From Faucicola sp902506225 (GTDB lineage: Bacteria; Pseudomonadota; Gammaproteobacteria; Pseudomonadales; Moraxellaceae): DNA of 64,000 nucleotides. The stretch covers positions 2,108,001 through 2,172,000 of the forward strand of contig LR733345.1 in the NCBI GenBank assembly GCA_902506225.1, read 5' to 3'. Below are positions 33,149-42,585 of the stretch, in pieces. The notes under the pieces are model-generated. The model saw nothing but the letters and a program-made list of their open reading frames with translations. It did not search any database and was not told the origin of the DNA. Made by a program: the position numbers and the translations under genes. Each line of letters starts with the position of its first letter. The stretch's first letter is position 1.

Positions 33149-33850
33149 ATGATGGATTCTACTAACACCCTTGCGCCAACTGCGATTACTGACGATAGTG
33201 ATGCGGCAAAACGCTGGTTGCATCAAACCCAATTTATGCTATCTGCGCCTACCTTTAAACTGTGTCCTGCCGATACGGGTCGCGAAGTTGCTTTTGCTGG
33301 CCGCTCAAATGCTGGTAAGTCCTCTTGCATTAATGCATTGACTCAGCAGCGCCAGTTAGCCCGTTCCTCCAAAACCCCAGGTCGCACCCAAATGATTAAC
33401 TTTTTTAATATGGGCAATTTGGATCAGCGGTTGGTGGATTTGCCAGGCTATGGCTATGCCGCCGTGCCCGAGGCGATGAAAAAAGAATGGCAGTCAGAGC
33501 TTGAAAAATACCTAATTTCGCGTAAAAGTCTCGCCGGTTTAGTGCTGCTCACAGACATTCGCCATCCATTAAAATTCTTTGATGAGCAAATGCTACACTG
33601 GGCAAAAGACGGTGAGCTGGAGGTTCATGTGCTATTAACCAAAGCCGATAAGCTCAAATACGGCGCTGCCAAAAACACACTACAGCAAACCCGCAATCAG
33701 CTTAATAAATTAAAATTGCCGTTTAGTATTCAATTATTTTCTGCCCAAGATAGAATTGGGCTCGAAGAACTGTCATTGAAACTTGGCAATTGGTTGGCGC
33801 TGCCCGAGCAGGATGAGCCAACGGATAATGAACCTATCTTAGCCGTCTAG
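33149..33850 (+). CDS. engB: Ribosome-biogenesis GTPase EngB/YsxC (YihA)
   Basis: 233 residues from ATG 33149; an in-frame GTG (33143) and a further ATG (33152) are possible and none has a strong ribosome site. GTPase motifs: G1 GRSNAGKSSCI, G2 region RTQMINFF, G3 DLPGYGYA, G4 TKADKL. EngB assists maturation of the 50S subunit. The C-terminus has an acidic tail (LPEQDEPTDNEP). The stop is three bases from that of the convergent protease gene. Confidence 0.93.
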   Translation: MMDSTNTLAPTAITDDSDAAKRWLHQTQFMLSAPTFKLCPADTGREVAFAGRSNAGKSSCINALTQQRQLARSSKTPGRTQMINFFNMGNLDQRLVDLPGYGYAAVPEAMKKEWQSELEKYLISRKSLAGLVLLTDIRHPLKFFDEQMLHWAKDGELEVHVLLTKADKLKYGAAKNTLQQTRNQLNKLKLPFSIQLFSAQDRIGLEELSLKLGNWLALPEQDEPTDNEPILAV

Positions 33851-33853
33851 TGG

Positions 33854-35458
33854 TTAAGAGGGTTTAAACTGATTGGCGTCTTGTACTTGGTTGATTTGCT
33901 GGTTCAGCAGTGCCAGCAAAGATTGGTTACTAGGTAGCTGCTTTGCTAACGATTTGGCTTGGGTGAGTGATGTCACCGCGTCTTTTAGCTCATTGCGCCA
34001 TAACTCGCCATACGCGCGATAGCGTAACGTATTGATGCGATGAATCAGTTGCTCATCACCGCTACGATGTTTTGCAAGTAGTTGACTGGCTTGTTGCAAT
34101 CGATCCCACACCATGACATCACGGGGATTTTGCTTGGATAAGGGTTGAAGCAGCGCTAATACTTGTTGACCACTTTCTGCAGTAGGTCGATATTTTAAAT
34201 AAATGTCACTTAGATAGCGTGGCACATCTGTGCGCTCAGGATACACAGAGGCGAGTTGCTGCAATTTAGCGATTGCCACATCGACATTGCCTTGCTGCGC
34301 CGCTAACTGGCTAAATGTCACGACTGCTAGGGGATTGGCGAGCGTATTGATGTCCTTGTCAAAATCCTGCATTAAGCTTTGTGCCGCTTTGGGTTGTCCG
34401 TTATCGAGATAATAATTAATCAGCGCAAGCTTGGCACCTTCACTGGTTTTTGCCCCTTGTTCCAAATCGGCTTTGTTGACTAGATAGCCATAGTAGCGAG
34501 CACGCCACTGGATTTGTTCAAACAGTTGCGCACGCTGCTGTTGAATAGGTTGATAACGGTTGGACGCCATATTGGCCTGACTATCACGCTTATAAGTGGC
34601 GACTCGCGCCCTTGCTTCACTGATTCTATCTGCGGTGAGCGGATGACTTAAAATAAAACTGGGAATCAAGGTGTTACTTTTGACAGGGTTTTGTTGGTCT
34701 AGGGTGGCAAAGAAACTGGGCATGGCATTGACATCATAACCTGCTTGGTTCATGATTTGCATGCCAATACGGTCGGCTTCTCGCTCTTGACCGCGGCTAT
34801 AGGAAGCAGCAGCGTTGGCTGACATCGCCTGAGAGCCTAGCATGACAGCGGCAGCGGCATCACCATCCCCGACTTTAGATGCTGCGACGCCCGCCAAAAG
34901 ACCGCCTGCCTGCATCAGTAGCTGTTTGGTCTTTTCATCATTGCGATGTTGATAATGACGCTGGCTGACATGAGCAATCTCATGCGCGATGACGCTCACT
35001 ATTTCATCCAGACTTTTGGCTTTATCCAACAAACCGACATTGATACCGATAAGTCCAGAGGGTACTGCAAAGGCATTGATTTGCTTGTCATTGATAATCA
35101 CCAGCCCCATAGGTGCGTTGAGACCTGCCACCGCATTAATTTGCCACACAATTTGTTCAAGCGATTGCTGCAACCAAGGGTCTTTTATCAGCGCTGCATT
35201 GCCGTTGATTTGTCGAAGCGCCCACTCACCGACTTGGCGATTTTGCTCGGTATCGATGAGCGCTTGCCCATTGTCCATAGAAGCTAATTGACCAATGACT
35301 TGGGTAGGCTCAGTACTTGCAATCATGACTGGATTAAAAGCGGGCACATTTTGATAGGAAAAGTTATCGACAGCAAGCACGCCCGTTGATAGGGTACTTA
35401 ATATAGCAACTACGGGCGTTTTTCTAAATAAATAACTAGCAAGTGGATTGATGGGCAT
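33854..35458 (-). CDS. bepA: M48 family periplasmic metalloprotease, BepA-like
   Basis: 534 residues. A signal peptide ends near residue 30. The peptidase domain carries the zinc motif HEIAH (159-163) in VIAHEIAHVSQRHY, with the third ligand in READRIGMQIM; the C-terminal half is TPR-like (residues about 310-530). BepA (YfgC) works with the Bam machinery in the periplasm, chaperoning or degrading outer membrane proteins such as LptD. Length slightly exceeds E. coli BepA (487). Convergent with engB. Confidence 0.87.
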   Translation of the reverse strand: MPINPLASYLFRKTPVVAILSTLSTGVLAVDNFSYQNVPAFNPVMIASTEPTQVIGQLASMDNGQALIDTEQNRQVGEWALRQINGNAALIKDPWLQQSLEQIVWQINAVAGLNAPMGLVIINDKQINAFAVPSGLIGINVGLLDKAKSLDEIVSVIAHEIAHVSQRHYQHRNDEKTKQLLMQAGGLLAGVAASKVGDGDAAAAVMLGSQAMSANAAASYSRGQEREADRIGMQIMNQAGYDVNAMPSFFATLDQQNPVKSNTLIPSFILSHPLTADRISEARARVATYKRDSQANMASNRYQPIQQQRAQLFEQIQWRARYYGYLVNKADLEQGAKTSEGAKLALINYYLDNGQPKAAQSLMQDFDKDINTLANPLAVVTFSQLAAQQGNVDVAIAKLQQLASVYPERTDVPRYLSDIYLKYRPTAESGQQVLALLQPLSKQNPRDVMVWDRLQQASQLLAKHRSGDEQLIHRINTLRYRAYGELWRNELKDAVTSLTQAKSLAKQLPSNQSLLALLNQQINQVQDANQFKPS

Positions 35459-35744
35459 GCGCGACCTTTGACAGCGAATTAGCTTAGAATGATGTTTAAA
35501 AAATGATATTTAAAAAAGGCAAATGCTAAATAATACTGCTCAATATACAAATTTCAGCAGCTTTAAAAAGCCAAATTTTGTAATGATATCTTGCTACAAT
35601 CTACCGACTACTAAGTGAAGGATAAAGGTTAAATTTTCAAAAATATAATGCTAACTTTGATTTATCTCAATCGTCTACACTTGTAATTTAGCCTATAATA
35701 ACCATCTAACACACTTTGAATTTTCCAGTAGCGATTTTATTACC

Positions 35745-36107
35745 ATGATTGACTCTTCTCAGATTACGCTAAATCCTGCCTTACTCTCAGATGACGCCTT
35801 TTGCCAAGATTGGGGGTTGTTTCGCTCAGGCGAACATAACAATCTTAACATCAATGCTCAAATTGAGCATTATGTGGATGGTAAAGGACTCGCCTGCCCG
35901 ATGCCGCTGCTTAAACTTAAAATGGCACTAAAAAAGACTGCGTTGGGTCATGCGGTGTATGTGACTGCAACCGACCCCAATAGCAAGCGTGACATCGCAG
36001 CTTTTTGTCAACACGGCGGATATACACTGGCACAGCAGACATCAATCACACCGTCTGAAAATACAACAGACACAATCTTTCACTCGATCATAACCAAAAG
36101 TTGCTAA
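35745..36107 (+). CDS. TusA/SirA-family sulfur carrier protein
   Basis: 120 residues. The TusA signature HYVDGKGLACPMPLLKLKMALKK places the sulfur-carrying Cys51 in CPMP. The family usually has about 80 residues; here about 40 extra residues precede the domain (MIDSSQITLN to NINAQI). TusA proteins relay persulfide sulfur for tRNA thiolation or other pathways. The ribosome site is weak, so a shorter form is conceivable but no other ATG fits. It ends 74 bases before rpoH. Confidence 0.85.
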   Translation: MIDSSQITLNPALLSDDAFCQDWGLFRSGEHNNLNINAQIEHYVDGKGLACPMPLLKLKMALKKTALGHAVYVTATDPNSKRDIAAFCQHGGYTLAQQTSITPSENTTDTIFHSIITKSC

Positions 36108-36181
36108 ACGCCTCTTACAAAAAAGCTGGCTTTAAGGCATACTAAATAACAGAAATTAAAGGACAATTGACAGGCTATTTC

Positions 36182-37363
36182 ATGGCTACAAAGACCAAAA
36201 CAACGACAATAAAAAAGACTGCCAACGCGAAAAAATCGACCAAGCTTGATGCTAAGCTGGGTGACGACCCACACGCTGCATTTGATGACATCGACGATGA
36301 CGAACGCGATGAATTTGATGAGCCAGACTTTGATAGCTTAGGTGGCGACGATATCGACCTTACACAGCTCCCTGATAGTTATGATGACTATGATGAATTA
36401 GTGGATGAGGCTGATGACGACTATGACGATGAGTTTGCTGAAAAACCACGAAAAACTGCATCGCGACCCCGTCAAAAGAAAGCCATGACCAATGCCCTTG
36501 TGCCTACCATGCCAACTGCGTTATCTGCCCCTGGGGTAAATTTAGGCGCGTATATCAACGCGGTTCATCAAATTCCTATTTTGACAGCAGAGCAAGAACA
36601 GGAGCTAGCGCATCGCTATACCGACGAAGGGGATGTAGAAGCAGCACGGCTGCTGGTTATGTCGCATCTGCGATTTGTGATTCACATTGCGCGCAGTTAC
36701 TCTGGTTATGGCTTGCCACAAGGCGATTTGATTCAAGAAGGCAATGTCGGCTTGATGAAAGCGGTGAAACGTTTTGACCCAAACAAAGGCGTGCGTTTGG
36801 TGTCTTTTGCCGTGCACTGGATCAAAGCTGAAATCCATGAATTTGTGATTCGCAACTGGCGTATCGTCAAAGTTGCGACCACCAAAGCGCACCGCAAGCT
36901 GTTTTTTAACTTGCGCTCACTGAAAAAAACCAACAACCAGTTAACGCTTGAAGAAGCCGAAGCGATTGCCAAAGACTTAAATGTTACCGTCAAACAAGTG
37001 TTAGAGATGGAAAGCCGTCTGACTTCGTATGATGCATCGTTTGAAGCACAAAGTGATGATGAAGACGAAGGTCGCTATGCACCGCAGTATTTTTTAGAAG
37101 ATGCGGCTGACCCAGCCGATATGGTAGAAGATGCTGATTGGGAAGAAAATAACAATTCAGCCTTGATGGAGGCGATGGAAGACTTAGACGATCGTTCGCG
37201 GGATATCGTACAGCAGCGCTGGCTCAATGAGCAAAAAGCGACCTTGCATGAGTTGGCGGCGGAGTACAATATATCAGCGGAACGGGTACGTCAAATTGAA
37301 AAAAATGCCATGGATAAAATCAAAGAAGCCATGCTAGCCAATACCCATTTGCAGTTGGATTAA
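36182..37363 (+). CDS. rpoH: RNA polymerase sigma-32 factor RpoH with acidic N-terminal extension
   Basis: 393 residues from the ATG at 36182. Residues from about 105 match RpoH closely: MSHLRFVIHIARSYSGYGLPQGDLIQEGNVGLMKAVKRFDPNKGVRLVSFAVHWIKAEIHEFV (region 2), the RpoH box KAHRKLFFNLRSLKK, and region 4 with LHELAAEYNISAERVRQIEKNAMDKIKEAM. E. coli RpoH is 284 residues and starts at this point. The added N-terminus is lysine-rich (1-28), then strongly acidic (29-88: DDIDDDERDEFDE, DDYDELVDEADDDYDDE), then basic (89-101). An in-frame ATG at 36485 would give a near-canonical RpoH. RpoH directs heat-shock transcription; a matching promoter precedes lon here. Confidence 0.93.
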   Translation: MATKTKTTTIKKTANAKKSTKLDAKLGDDPHAAFDDIDDDERDEFDEPDFDSLGGDDIDLTQLPDSYDDYDELVDEADDDYDDEFAEKPRKTASRPRQKKAMTNALVPTMPTALSAPGVNLGAYINAVHQIPILTAEQEQELAHRYTDEGDVEAARLLVMSHLRFVIHIARSYSGYGLPQGDLIQEGNVGLMKAVKRFDPNKGVRLVSFAVHWIKAEIHEFVIRNWRIVKVATTKAHRKLFFNLRSLKKTNNQLTLEEAEAIAKDLNVTVKQVLEMESRLTSYDASFEAQSDDEDEGRYAPQYFLEDAADPADMVEDADWEENNNSALMEAMEDLDDRSRDIVQQRWLNEQKATLHELAAEYNISAERVRQIEKNAMDKIKEAMLANTHLQLD

Positions 37364-37368
37364 CTATC

Positions 37369-37737
37369 ATGAACTGGATAAGTGTTGGCGCGATAAATAT
37401 GGCAGTGGCGGTCACCTGTGGGGCGTTTGCCGCACATGGGCTTAAACCGCGTTTGTCAGCCGAGCAGATGGCTTGGTGGCAGACAGGTACGCAGTACTTT
37501 TTTTATCACGCGCTTGGGTTGTTGATTGTTGGTATGTTATTGCGTATAAACCTCACCTCCCCTACTATCGCGTGGGTGATGCAACTGGGTATTGTGCTTT
37601 TTACAGGTTCACTATATTTGATGGCTTTGGGTATGCCACGCTGGTTAGGCGCCATTACCCCGATTGGCGGCACGCTATTTATTATTGCATGGATTTGGCT
37701 TGCTATCAGTGTTGCTAAGCACACTTCATCAGTTTAA
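37369..37737 (+). CDS. DUF423 family inner membrane protein
   Basis: 122 residues, four predicted membrane helices. The start MNWISVGAINMAVAVTCGAFAAHGLKPRLSAEQ and YHALGLLIVGML are the DUF423 (YgdD) hallmark. Function unknown. It begins five bases after rpoH; rpoH-DUF423-thiS is a known Acinetobacter-like order. Confidence 0.87.
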   Translation: MNWISVGAINMAVAVTCGAFAAHGLKPRLSAEQMAWWQTGTQYFFYHALGLLIVGMLLRINLTSPTIAWVMQLGIVLFTGSLYLMALGMPRWLGAITPIGGTLFIIAWIWLAISVAKHTSSV

Positions 37738-37783
37738 CCATATTAACCATGACAGAAAGCGTAACAAAACAGGAAGCGAAATA

Positions 37784-37984
37784 ATGCCACAAGTGACTCT
37801 AAATGGTGAAGTCAAACAAACGTTACATCAAAATCTCTTACAACTATTGAATGAAATGGGACAAACCCAAGGTCGTTTTGCTGTTGAAATCAACGGTGAA
37901 TTGATTCCAAAGAGCCAATTGGCAAATGTCACCTTGCAAGATGGTATGAACATTGAAGTGGTGCAAGCGGTGGGTGGTGGTTAA
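37784..37984 (+). CDS. thiS: Sulfur carrier protein ThiS
   Basis: 66 residues with the ubiquitin-like beta-grasp pattern MPQVTLNGEVKQT, FAVEINGELIPKSQL, DGMNIEVVQAVGGG and the essential C-terminal Gly-Gly that is adenylated by ThiF and thiocarboxylated. AGGAA lies upstream of the ATG at 37784, inside a longer open frame. ThiS supplies sulfur for the thiazole of thiamine. Its partner thiG is not next to it here: a terminator and a convergent antiporter gene follow. Confidence 0.92.
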   Translation: MPQVTLNGEVKQTLHQNLLQLLNEMGQTQGRFAVEINGELIPKSQLANVTLQDGMNIEVVQAVGGG

Positions 37985-37999
37985 TCATATCCGCGTAAA

Positions 38000-38028
38000 A
38001 AAAGCGGGTAACTTACCCGCTTTTTTAT
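38000..38028. terminator. Bidirectional terminator after thiS
   Basis: AGCGGGTA and TACCCGCT around a three-base loop, with A residues to the left and T residues to the right, serve thiS on the plus strand and the antiporter gene on the minus strand. Confidence 0.9.
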
Positions 38029-38040
38029 GTTTGCGTTGGA

Positions 38041-39278
38041 TTAATTTTTGGTCATGGCTAATAAACGATTGGCGGTTAGCCCATGTGAAAACACCGACAT
38101 TGCAATCATTACCACACAAATCACCCAAATTTTTAGCGCTTCATCACTGGTAAATACGCCTTTATTCATCGCATACGCGATATAATACAATGTACCAATC
38201 CCGCGAATGCCCAGTCCTGCCGTTACCCAGCGTTCATTGCGACTCATTCCCAGTTTACCTAGACTAAAATAACCCACGATGGGACGTATCAAAAATATAA
38301 ACGCCAAACATACCACATACACTTGCCAGCTAAGAGTAACATCACTCGCTAACGCTTGACCCACGAGCAGTCCCAAGAATACCATCACGAGCGACATCAG
38401 CAAACCTTCAATTTGTTCAGCAAAATCATGCAAGCCTTCATGATATTCATGTTCACATTCTGAACGCCGAAGGGTTAATGCGGCGACAAATACGGCAATA
38501 AAACCATAACCATGCACAAACTCTGTGATGCTATAAGCTAGTAACATCAAGGCTAATACCATATAACTTTGCTCGACTTTATCGGGATGTGTCTTGGTAA
38601 ATAGCCAATTTGCCAAAAACTTACCGACACAGTAACCCGCCGCCACCCCTGCAATGATTCGCCATAACACGTCATAGCCCAACCAATGCAGCCAATCTTC
38701 TGCACCAAAACCCTGATTGAGAGACACTGCCGTAGCAATCGCTACGGCTAAATAAATGAATGGAAATGCCAGTCCATCATTGAGACCCGCCTCTGAGGTG
38801 AGGGTAAATCGGGTCACATCTTCCTGTCGTTTGGAGTTGGGTGGACCGACTTGGATGCTTGCTGCTAACACAGGGTCGGTTGGCGCTAGCACCGCACCGA
38901 GCAAAATAGCCGCCGCCATACTGAGGCCAAAAATATAATGCCCCATCAATGCCATCGCGGCGATACCCACTGGCATCACAATCACCAAAAGCCTTAAGGT
39001 CGGTTGCCAAGTTTTCCAATTGAGCGGACTATCGAGTTTGATACCACAACCGACCAACGAAATCAGCACCACCACTTCTGTAACTTTCTCGATAGGAACG
39101 CCATAATTAAGCGGATTAATTCTAGGCAGCCCCATAAAAAAATACCCTAGCAGTGCGCCAAAGGTAATTTGTATCATAGGCAGGGATATCGAAAGCTTGC
39201 GCGGTAGCATAGGAAAAAATGCCCCGATTAAAAACGCCAACCCTAAAAAAGTAAAATCAAATTATAGTTTTCAAGCAT
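38041..39278 (-). CDS. Cation:proton antiporter (CPA1/NhaP type), frameshifted near the start
   Basis: The long frame (to about 39240) encodes about 399 residues of a CPA1 antiporter: FGALLGYFFMG, VLISLVGCGIKLD, the ion-site-like GAVLAPTDPVLAASIQVGP and TSEAGLNDGLAFPFIYLA, and later GLGIRGIGTLYYIAYA. It has no usable ATG: the frame begins at a TTG with no ribosome site. Just upstream in another frame, ATG 39278 encodes MLENYNLILLF and then stops at TAG within CTTTTTTAGGG. One more T in that six-T run (39245-39250) would fuse the two as MLENYNLILLFLGLAFLIGAFFP, the expected first helix. So the gene is either phase-variable, inactive, or carries a sequencing error. It would exchange Na+ or K+ for H+ in the inner membrane. 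Confidence 0.85.
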
Positions 39279-39526
39279 ACCTGTGTACCAAGAGTAAGTT
39301 GCTAAAAGAGCCACGTTATTGCGTAAAAGGTTTATCCCCTATGAATCTATTATGCAAAAAGGTGGGCATGCTATCAACCATTGCTGTTTAGCAAAATACC
39401 AAGAGATTTGTTAACAGTTCGAGCGTTGAGTTAAATTTAAAAATTTAGTTATATTTGAAAATTTACTTATATTTAAAAGTTCAGCTAGAAAAGATTTTGA
39501 CTGACTATCTAAGCCCAACATTGCTA

Positions 39527-41326
39527 TCAAAACCGCACTTTACGCTGCGTAGAAGAACCGATGTTCATACCTTCTCGGTATTTGGTCACGGTACGACGGG
39601 CAATATCAATGCCTTTATCTTGCAGGTGCTTCATAATACTACTATCAGATAGCGGTTTTTTAGGGTCTTCTGCCTCAATCATTTGCTTGATCATCGCGCT
39701 GATAGCGGTTGAAGATACGCCTTCCCCCTCATCACTACTGACTTGACTTGAAAAGAAATATTTTAGGCTAAATAGCCCTTTGGGGGTAAGAATGGTTTTG
39801 CTAGTAGTGATACGAGAAACGGTTGACTCATGCAAGCCGACTTCATCTGCCACATCTTTAAGTACCATCGGCTGCATTGCCATGACGCCTTGCTCAAAAA
39901 AAGCCTGCTGACGCTTGACGATACAGGTTGCAACTTTTAGTAAATTTTGATTACGCTCTTCGATGCTACGAATAAACAGCCGCGCATCATACAGCTGCTC
40001 TTTTAGATAAATGCCTTGCTCGCTGTTGTCATTGCGATTGACAAGTTTGGCATACACTTGGTTAATACGCAGTTTTGGCAAGGTTTCTGGGTTTAGGCTG
40101 ACTTCCCAATGCTGCCCTCGCTGCACCACAATGACATCAGGAATGTCGTAGCTTTCAATGCCTTTATCAAGCTGGCGCTGTGATTTTTCATAAGACAGTG
40201 CAGGATTGGGGTTTAATGTGCGCAATAAGGCAAGGGCAGGCTGAATCTCAGAGACGTCAAGATTGGATGATTTAAGCAGGGCATTGATGTTATTGTTGGC
40301 AAAAAATTCTGAATGCATCAAGATCTGTTTGGCTGCTTGCCAATAGGGGGTATCACTCGGCAATTTATTGAGCTGAATCAGCAAGCATTCTGCCAAATTT
40401 CTCGCACCAACGCCCAGTGGCTCGCAGTTTTGTATTTGCTTAACCACAAGCTCAATGTCTTCAAGCGCCAAGTCCACGTTTTCAATTTGATAAAATGACA
40501 ACATGGTATCAAAACTTTGAAATAGCTCATCATTTGATAACGTGATAAAACCGCGCTCGTCCATGCTATCAATCAGATACTCCGCCATCAGCATATCGAT
40601 GGTGGAGAGGCGTCTTAAATTCAGTTGCCAACGGACATAATCTTGAATGTTTCCTTGCGTAGCAAGCTTATAATCATCCTGACGGTCTTCGCTATCAATA
40701 CCCGTGGTTGCCGAAGATTCATAGCTATAAATATCATCCCACTGCGCATCCACAGGCATATCGATTTGCTGGCTGGTAAGATGCTCGCTACTATCAATGC
40801 TGTCTAAGCCAAATTCCTCATCATAGCGATAATCGCTGTCTGCATAACTGTCCCTATGCTCGTCCCCATAACTGTCACTGTCCCCATAACTATCACTTGG
40901 GCTATGACTTGCATACTCATGGACTGCCGAGGGTTCACTGTATTGGGGATAATCTTGGCTAGCAGAAGCAGGATAAAAATCATCCGACGCTAGATAATCT
41001 TCCAACACCTCAGTTTCATGACGAGTATAATCATCCAAATCAACTTCAGACAACTCAACACCTTCTACTTGATAGTCATCATCGTCATAGTCATAGTCTT
41101 TATCCATGTCTTGTTCTGGATAGTTTTCGCCATCGGGTAGGTTATCGGGGTCTTCATAAGACGTCTCCCACTCTTCTTCACGCTCAAGCAGGGGGTTGCT
41201 ATCGAGTTTAAGCTGCACTTCTTGTTCAAGTTCAAGACTCGATAATTGCAGCAAGCGAATTGCCTGCTGCATTTGTGGGGTGAGTGTCATCCCCGTCGTT
41301 AGCTTTGCCCCAATACCAATTTTCAT
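39527..41326 (-). CDS. rpoN: RNA polymerase sigma-54 factor RpoN with acidic insert
   Basis: 599 residues. Region I (MTLTPQMQQAIRLLQLSSLELEQEV, residues 13-37) is the Gln/Leu-rich activator interface. Residues about 49-220 are a very acidic, Tyr/Ser-rich insert. The core-binding domain (from about 228, DYVRWQLNLRRLSTIDMLMAEYLIDSMDERGFI), the helix-turn-helix VGLHESTVSRITTSKTILTPKG and the C-terminal RpoN box ARRTVTKYREGM complete the protein. E. coli RpoN has 477 residues, so the insert is about 120 longer. RpoN reads -24/-12 promoters with enhancer-binding ATPases. The usual downstream hpf/ptsN genes are absent. Confidence 0.95.
   Translation of the reverse strand: MKIGIGAKLTTGMTLTPQMQQAIRLLQLSSLELEQEVQLKLDSNPLLEREEEWETSYEDPDNLPDGENYPEQDMDKDYDYDDDDYQVEGVELSEVDLDDYTRHETEVLEDYLASDDFYPASASQDYPQYSEPSAVHEYASHSPSDSYGDSDSYGDEHRDSYADSDYRYDEEFGLDSIDSSEHLTSQQIDMPVDAQWDDIYSYESSATTGIDSEDRQDDYKLATQGNIQDYVRWQLNLRRLSTIDMLMAEYLIDSMDERGFITLSNDELFQSFDTMLSFYQIENVDLALEDIELVVKQIQNCEPLGVGARNLAECLLIQLNKLPSDTPYWQAAKQILMHSEFFANNNINALLKSSNLDVSEIQPALALLRTLNPNPALSYEKSQRQLDKGIESYDIPDVIVVQRGQHWEVSLNPETLPKLRINQVYAKLVNRNDNSEQGIYLKEQLYDARLFIRSIEERNQNLLKVATCIVKRQQAFFEQGVMAMQPMVLKDVADEVGLHESTVSRITTSKTILTPKGLFSLKYFFSSQVSSDEGEGVSSTAISAMIKQMIEAEDPKKPLSDSSIMKHLQDKGIDIARRTVTKYREGMNIGSSTQRKVRF
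40862..40897 (-). repeat. 18-bp tandem duplication within rpoN
   Basis: GTCCCCATAACTGTCACT (40862-40879) is followed by a copy with one change (40880-40897), encoding two DSYGDS-like units in the acidic insert of RpoN. It shows how that insert may have grown by duplication. Confidence 0.8.
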
Positions 41327-41554
41327 AACGCGTTTTTTTAAGCCTTACTCTAATGAGGTTAGTTTAGATGGTGTGTCTATGGTGTGTTTATGCTCTGCTA
41401 GGTTGCTAGTTTAGTATTGTTTCAACAAGATATGCTAGTATTTTTTGACATTCAGCCGTATATTAATTATCTGCACTTAGCTTAACTGTGCTTAGCTTTA
41501 CTTAGCTGCAGCACCCACAAATTTCCCTAAATTTTTTGCTTACGAAATCAAACC

Positions 41555-42568
41555 ATGACAAAACTGACAAAATTTGCGATTATTGAACTCAATAGCCAGA
41601 CCGACATCTTAGCAAATCTTCAATCTATTGAAGTAGGCATTAAAATTGCCAGTGAACGCGGCACCCGCATGGTGATATTGCCAGAAAACGCTTTTTGTTT
41701 TGGCAAACAGGTCTTTGCCAGTCAATATTTTGATGCCTTAAAAGATTGGTCGGCACAGGCTGCCCGCCACTACAGTGTGTATCTGCTGGCAGGTACCTTG
41801 CCCTGCCCGTATCGACCTGATGGTACGCCTGTGGCTGACGGCAAACTTCGGCAAAGCTCACTATTATTTGACCCGGCAGGCGACTGCTTAGCGCGCTATG
41901 ATAAAATTCATTTGTTCAAAGCCACCGTCAATGATAGCACAGGCAACTATGATGAAGGTAGAACCTTCGAAGCCGGTAATGATCTGATTGTGACGGATAC
42001 CGAGTTTGGCAAAGTCGGCATGATGGTATGTTTTGATATTCGTTTCCCCACCCTTGCCGTCAAACTACGCGAACTAGGTGCAGATATACTCACCGCGCCT
42101 TCGGCGTTTACCTACCAAACAGGGAAAGCACATTGGCATGCGCTACTCACCGCAAGGGCGCTCGATAGTCAGTGCATGGTCATTGGTGCAGGTCAGACGG
42201 GTGACCATGTGGTCAATCCCTCAGCGCCTGGCAACGTTCGCAGCACTTGGGGGCATAGTGAATTTATCCGCAGTGATGGTGAGCGCGTTTTGACACAAAA
42301 AATCAATGCAGCAACCGATTCAGCAACCCGAGATTTTGACATCACTAACGATTTAGCTCATTTACCTTTATCCGCCAAAGCAGCAAGCTGGCTGCCTAAG
42401 TCAGATAGTTACCAACAGCTTGACCAAACTGCGGTAAAAACAACCCTATTACAGCAAGCGCCGAGCGTGATTTTTGCCGACTTTGATGCGGATGCACAGC
42501 AAATAACTCGGCAGAATATTGCGTTGCTCGAATGTCAAAAATTGACTATCATAACAAATAATACCTAA
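41555..42568 (+). CDS. Carbon-nitrogen hydrolase (nitrilase superfamily)
   Basis: 337 residues. The Glu-Lys-Cys triad is in place: Glu44 (ILPENAF), Lys117 (ARYDKIHLF) and Cys159 (GMMVCFDIRFP), with the Nit family ending THWHALLTARALDSQCMVIGAGQTG and RSTWGHSEFI. This fits Nit1/Nit2-like amidases, which in several organisms clear deaminated glutathione or omega-amides. About 65 C-terminal residues (from LPLSAKAASW) go beyond the usual end of about 270 and look unrelated to the family. It starts 17 bases before the next gene's end-to-end neighbour, the cNMP-binding gene, so the two are probably one unit. Confidence 0.87.
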   Translation: MTKLTKFAIIELNSQTDILANLQSIEVGIKIASERGTRMVILPENAFCFGKQVFASQYFDALKDWSAQAARHYSVYLLAGTLPCPYRPDGTPVADGKLRQSSLLFDPAGDCLARYDKIHLFKATVNDSTGNYDEGRTFEAGNDLIVTDTEFGKVGMMVCFDIRFPTLAVKLRELGADILTAPSAFTYQTGKAHWHALLTARALDSQCMVIGAGQTGDHVVNPSAPGNVRSTWGHSEFIRSDGERVLTQKINAATDSATRDFDITNDLAHLPLSAKAASWLPKSDSYQQLDQTAVKTTLLQQAPSVIFADFDADAQQITRQNIALLECQKLTIITNNT

Positions 42569-42585
42569 CGACCCGTAAGCGAAAA

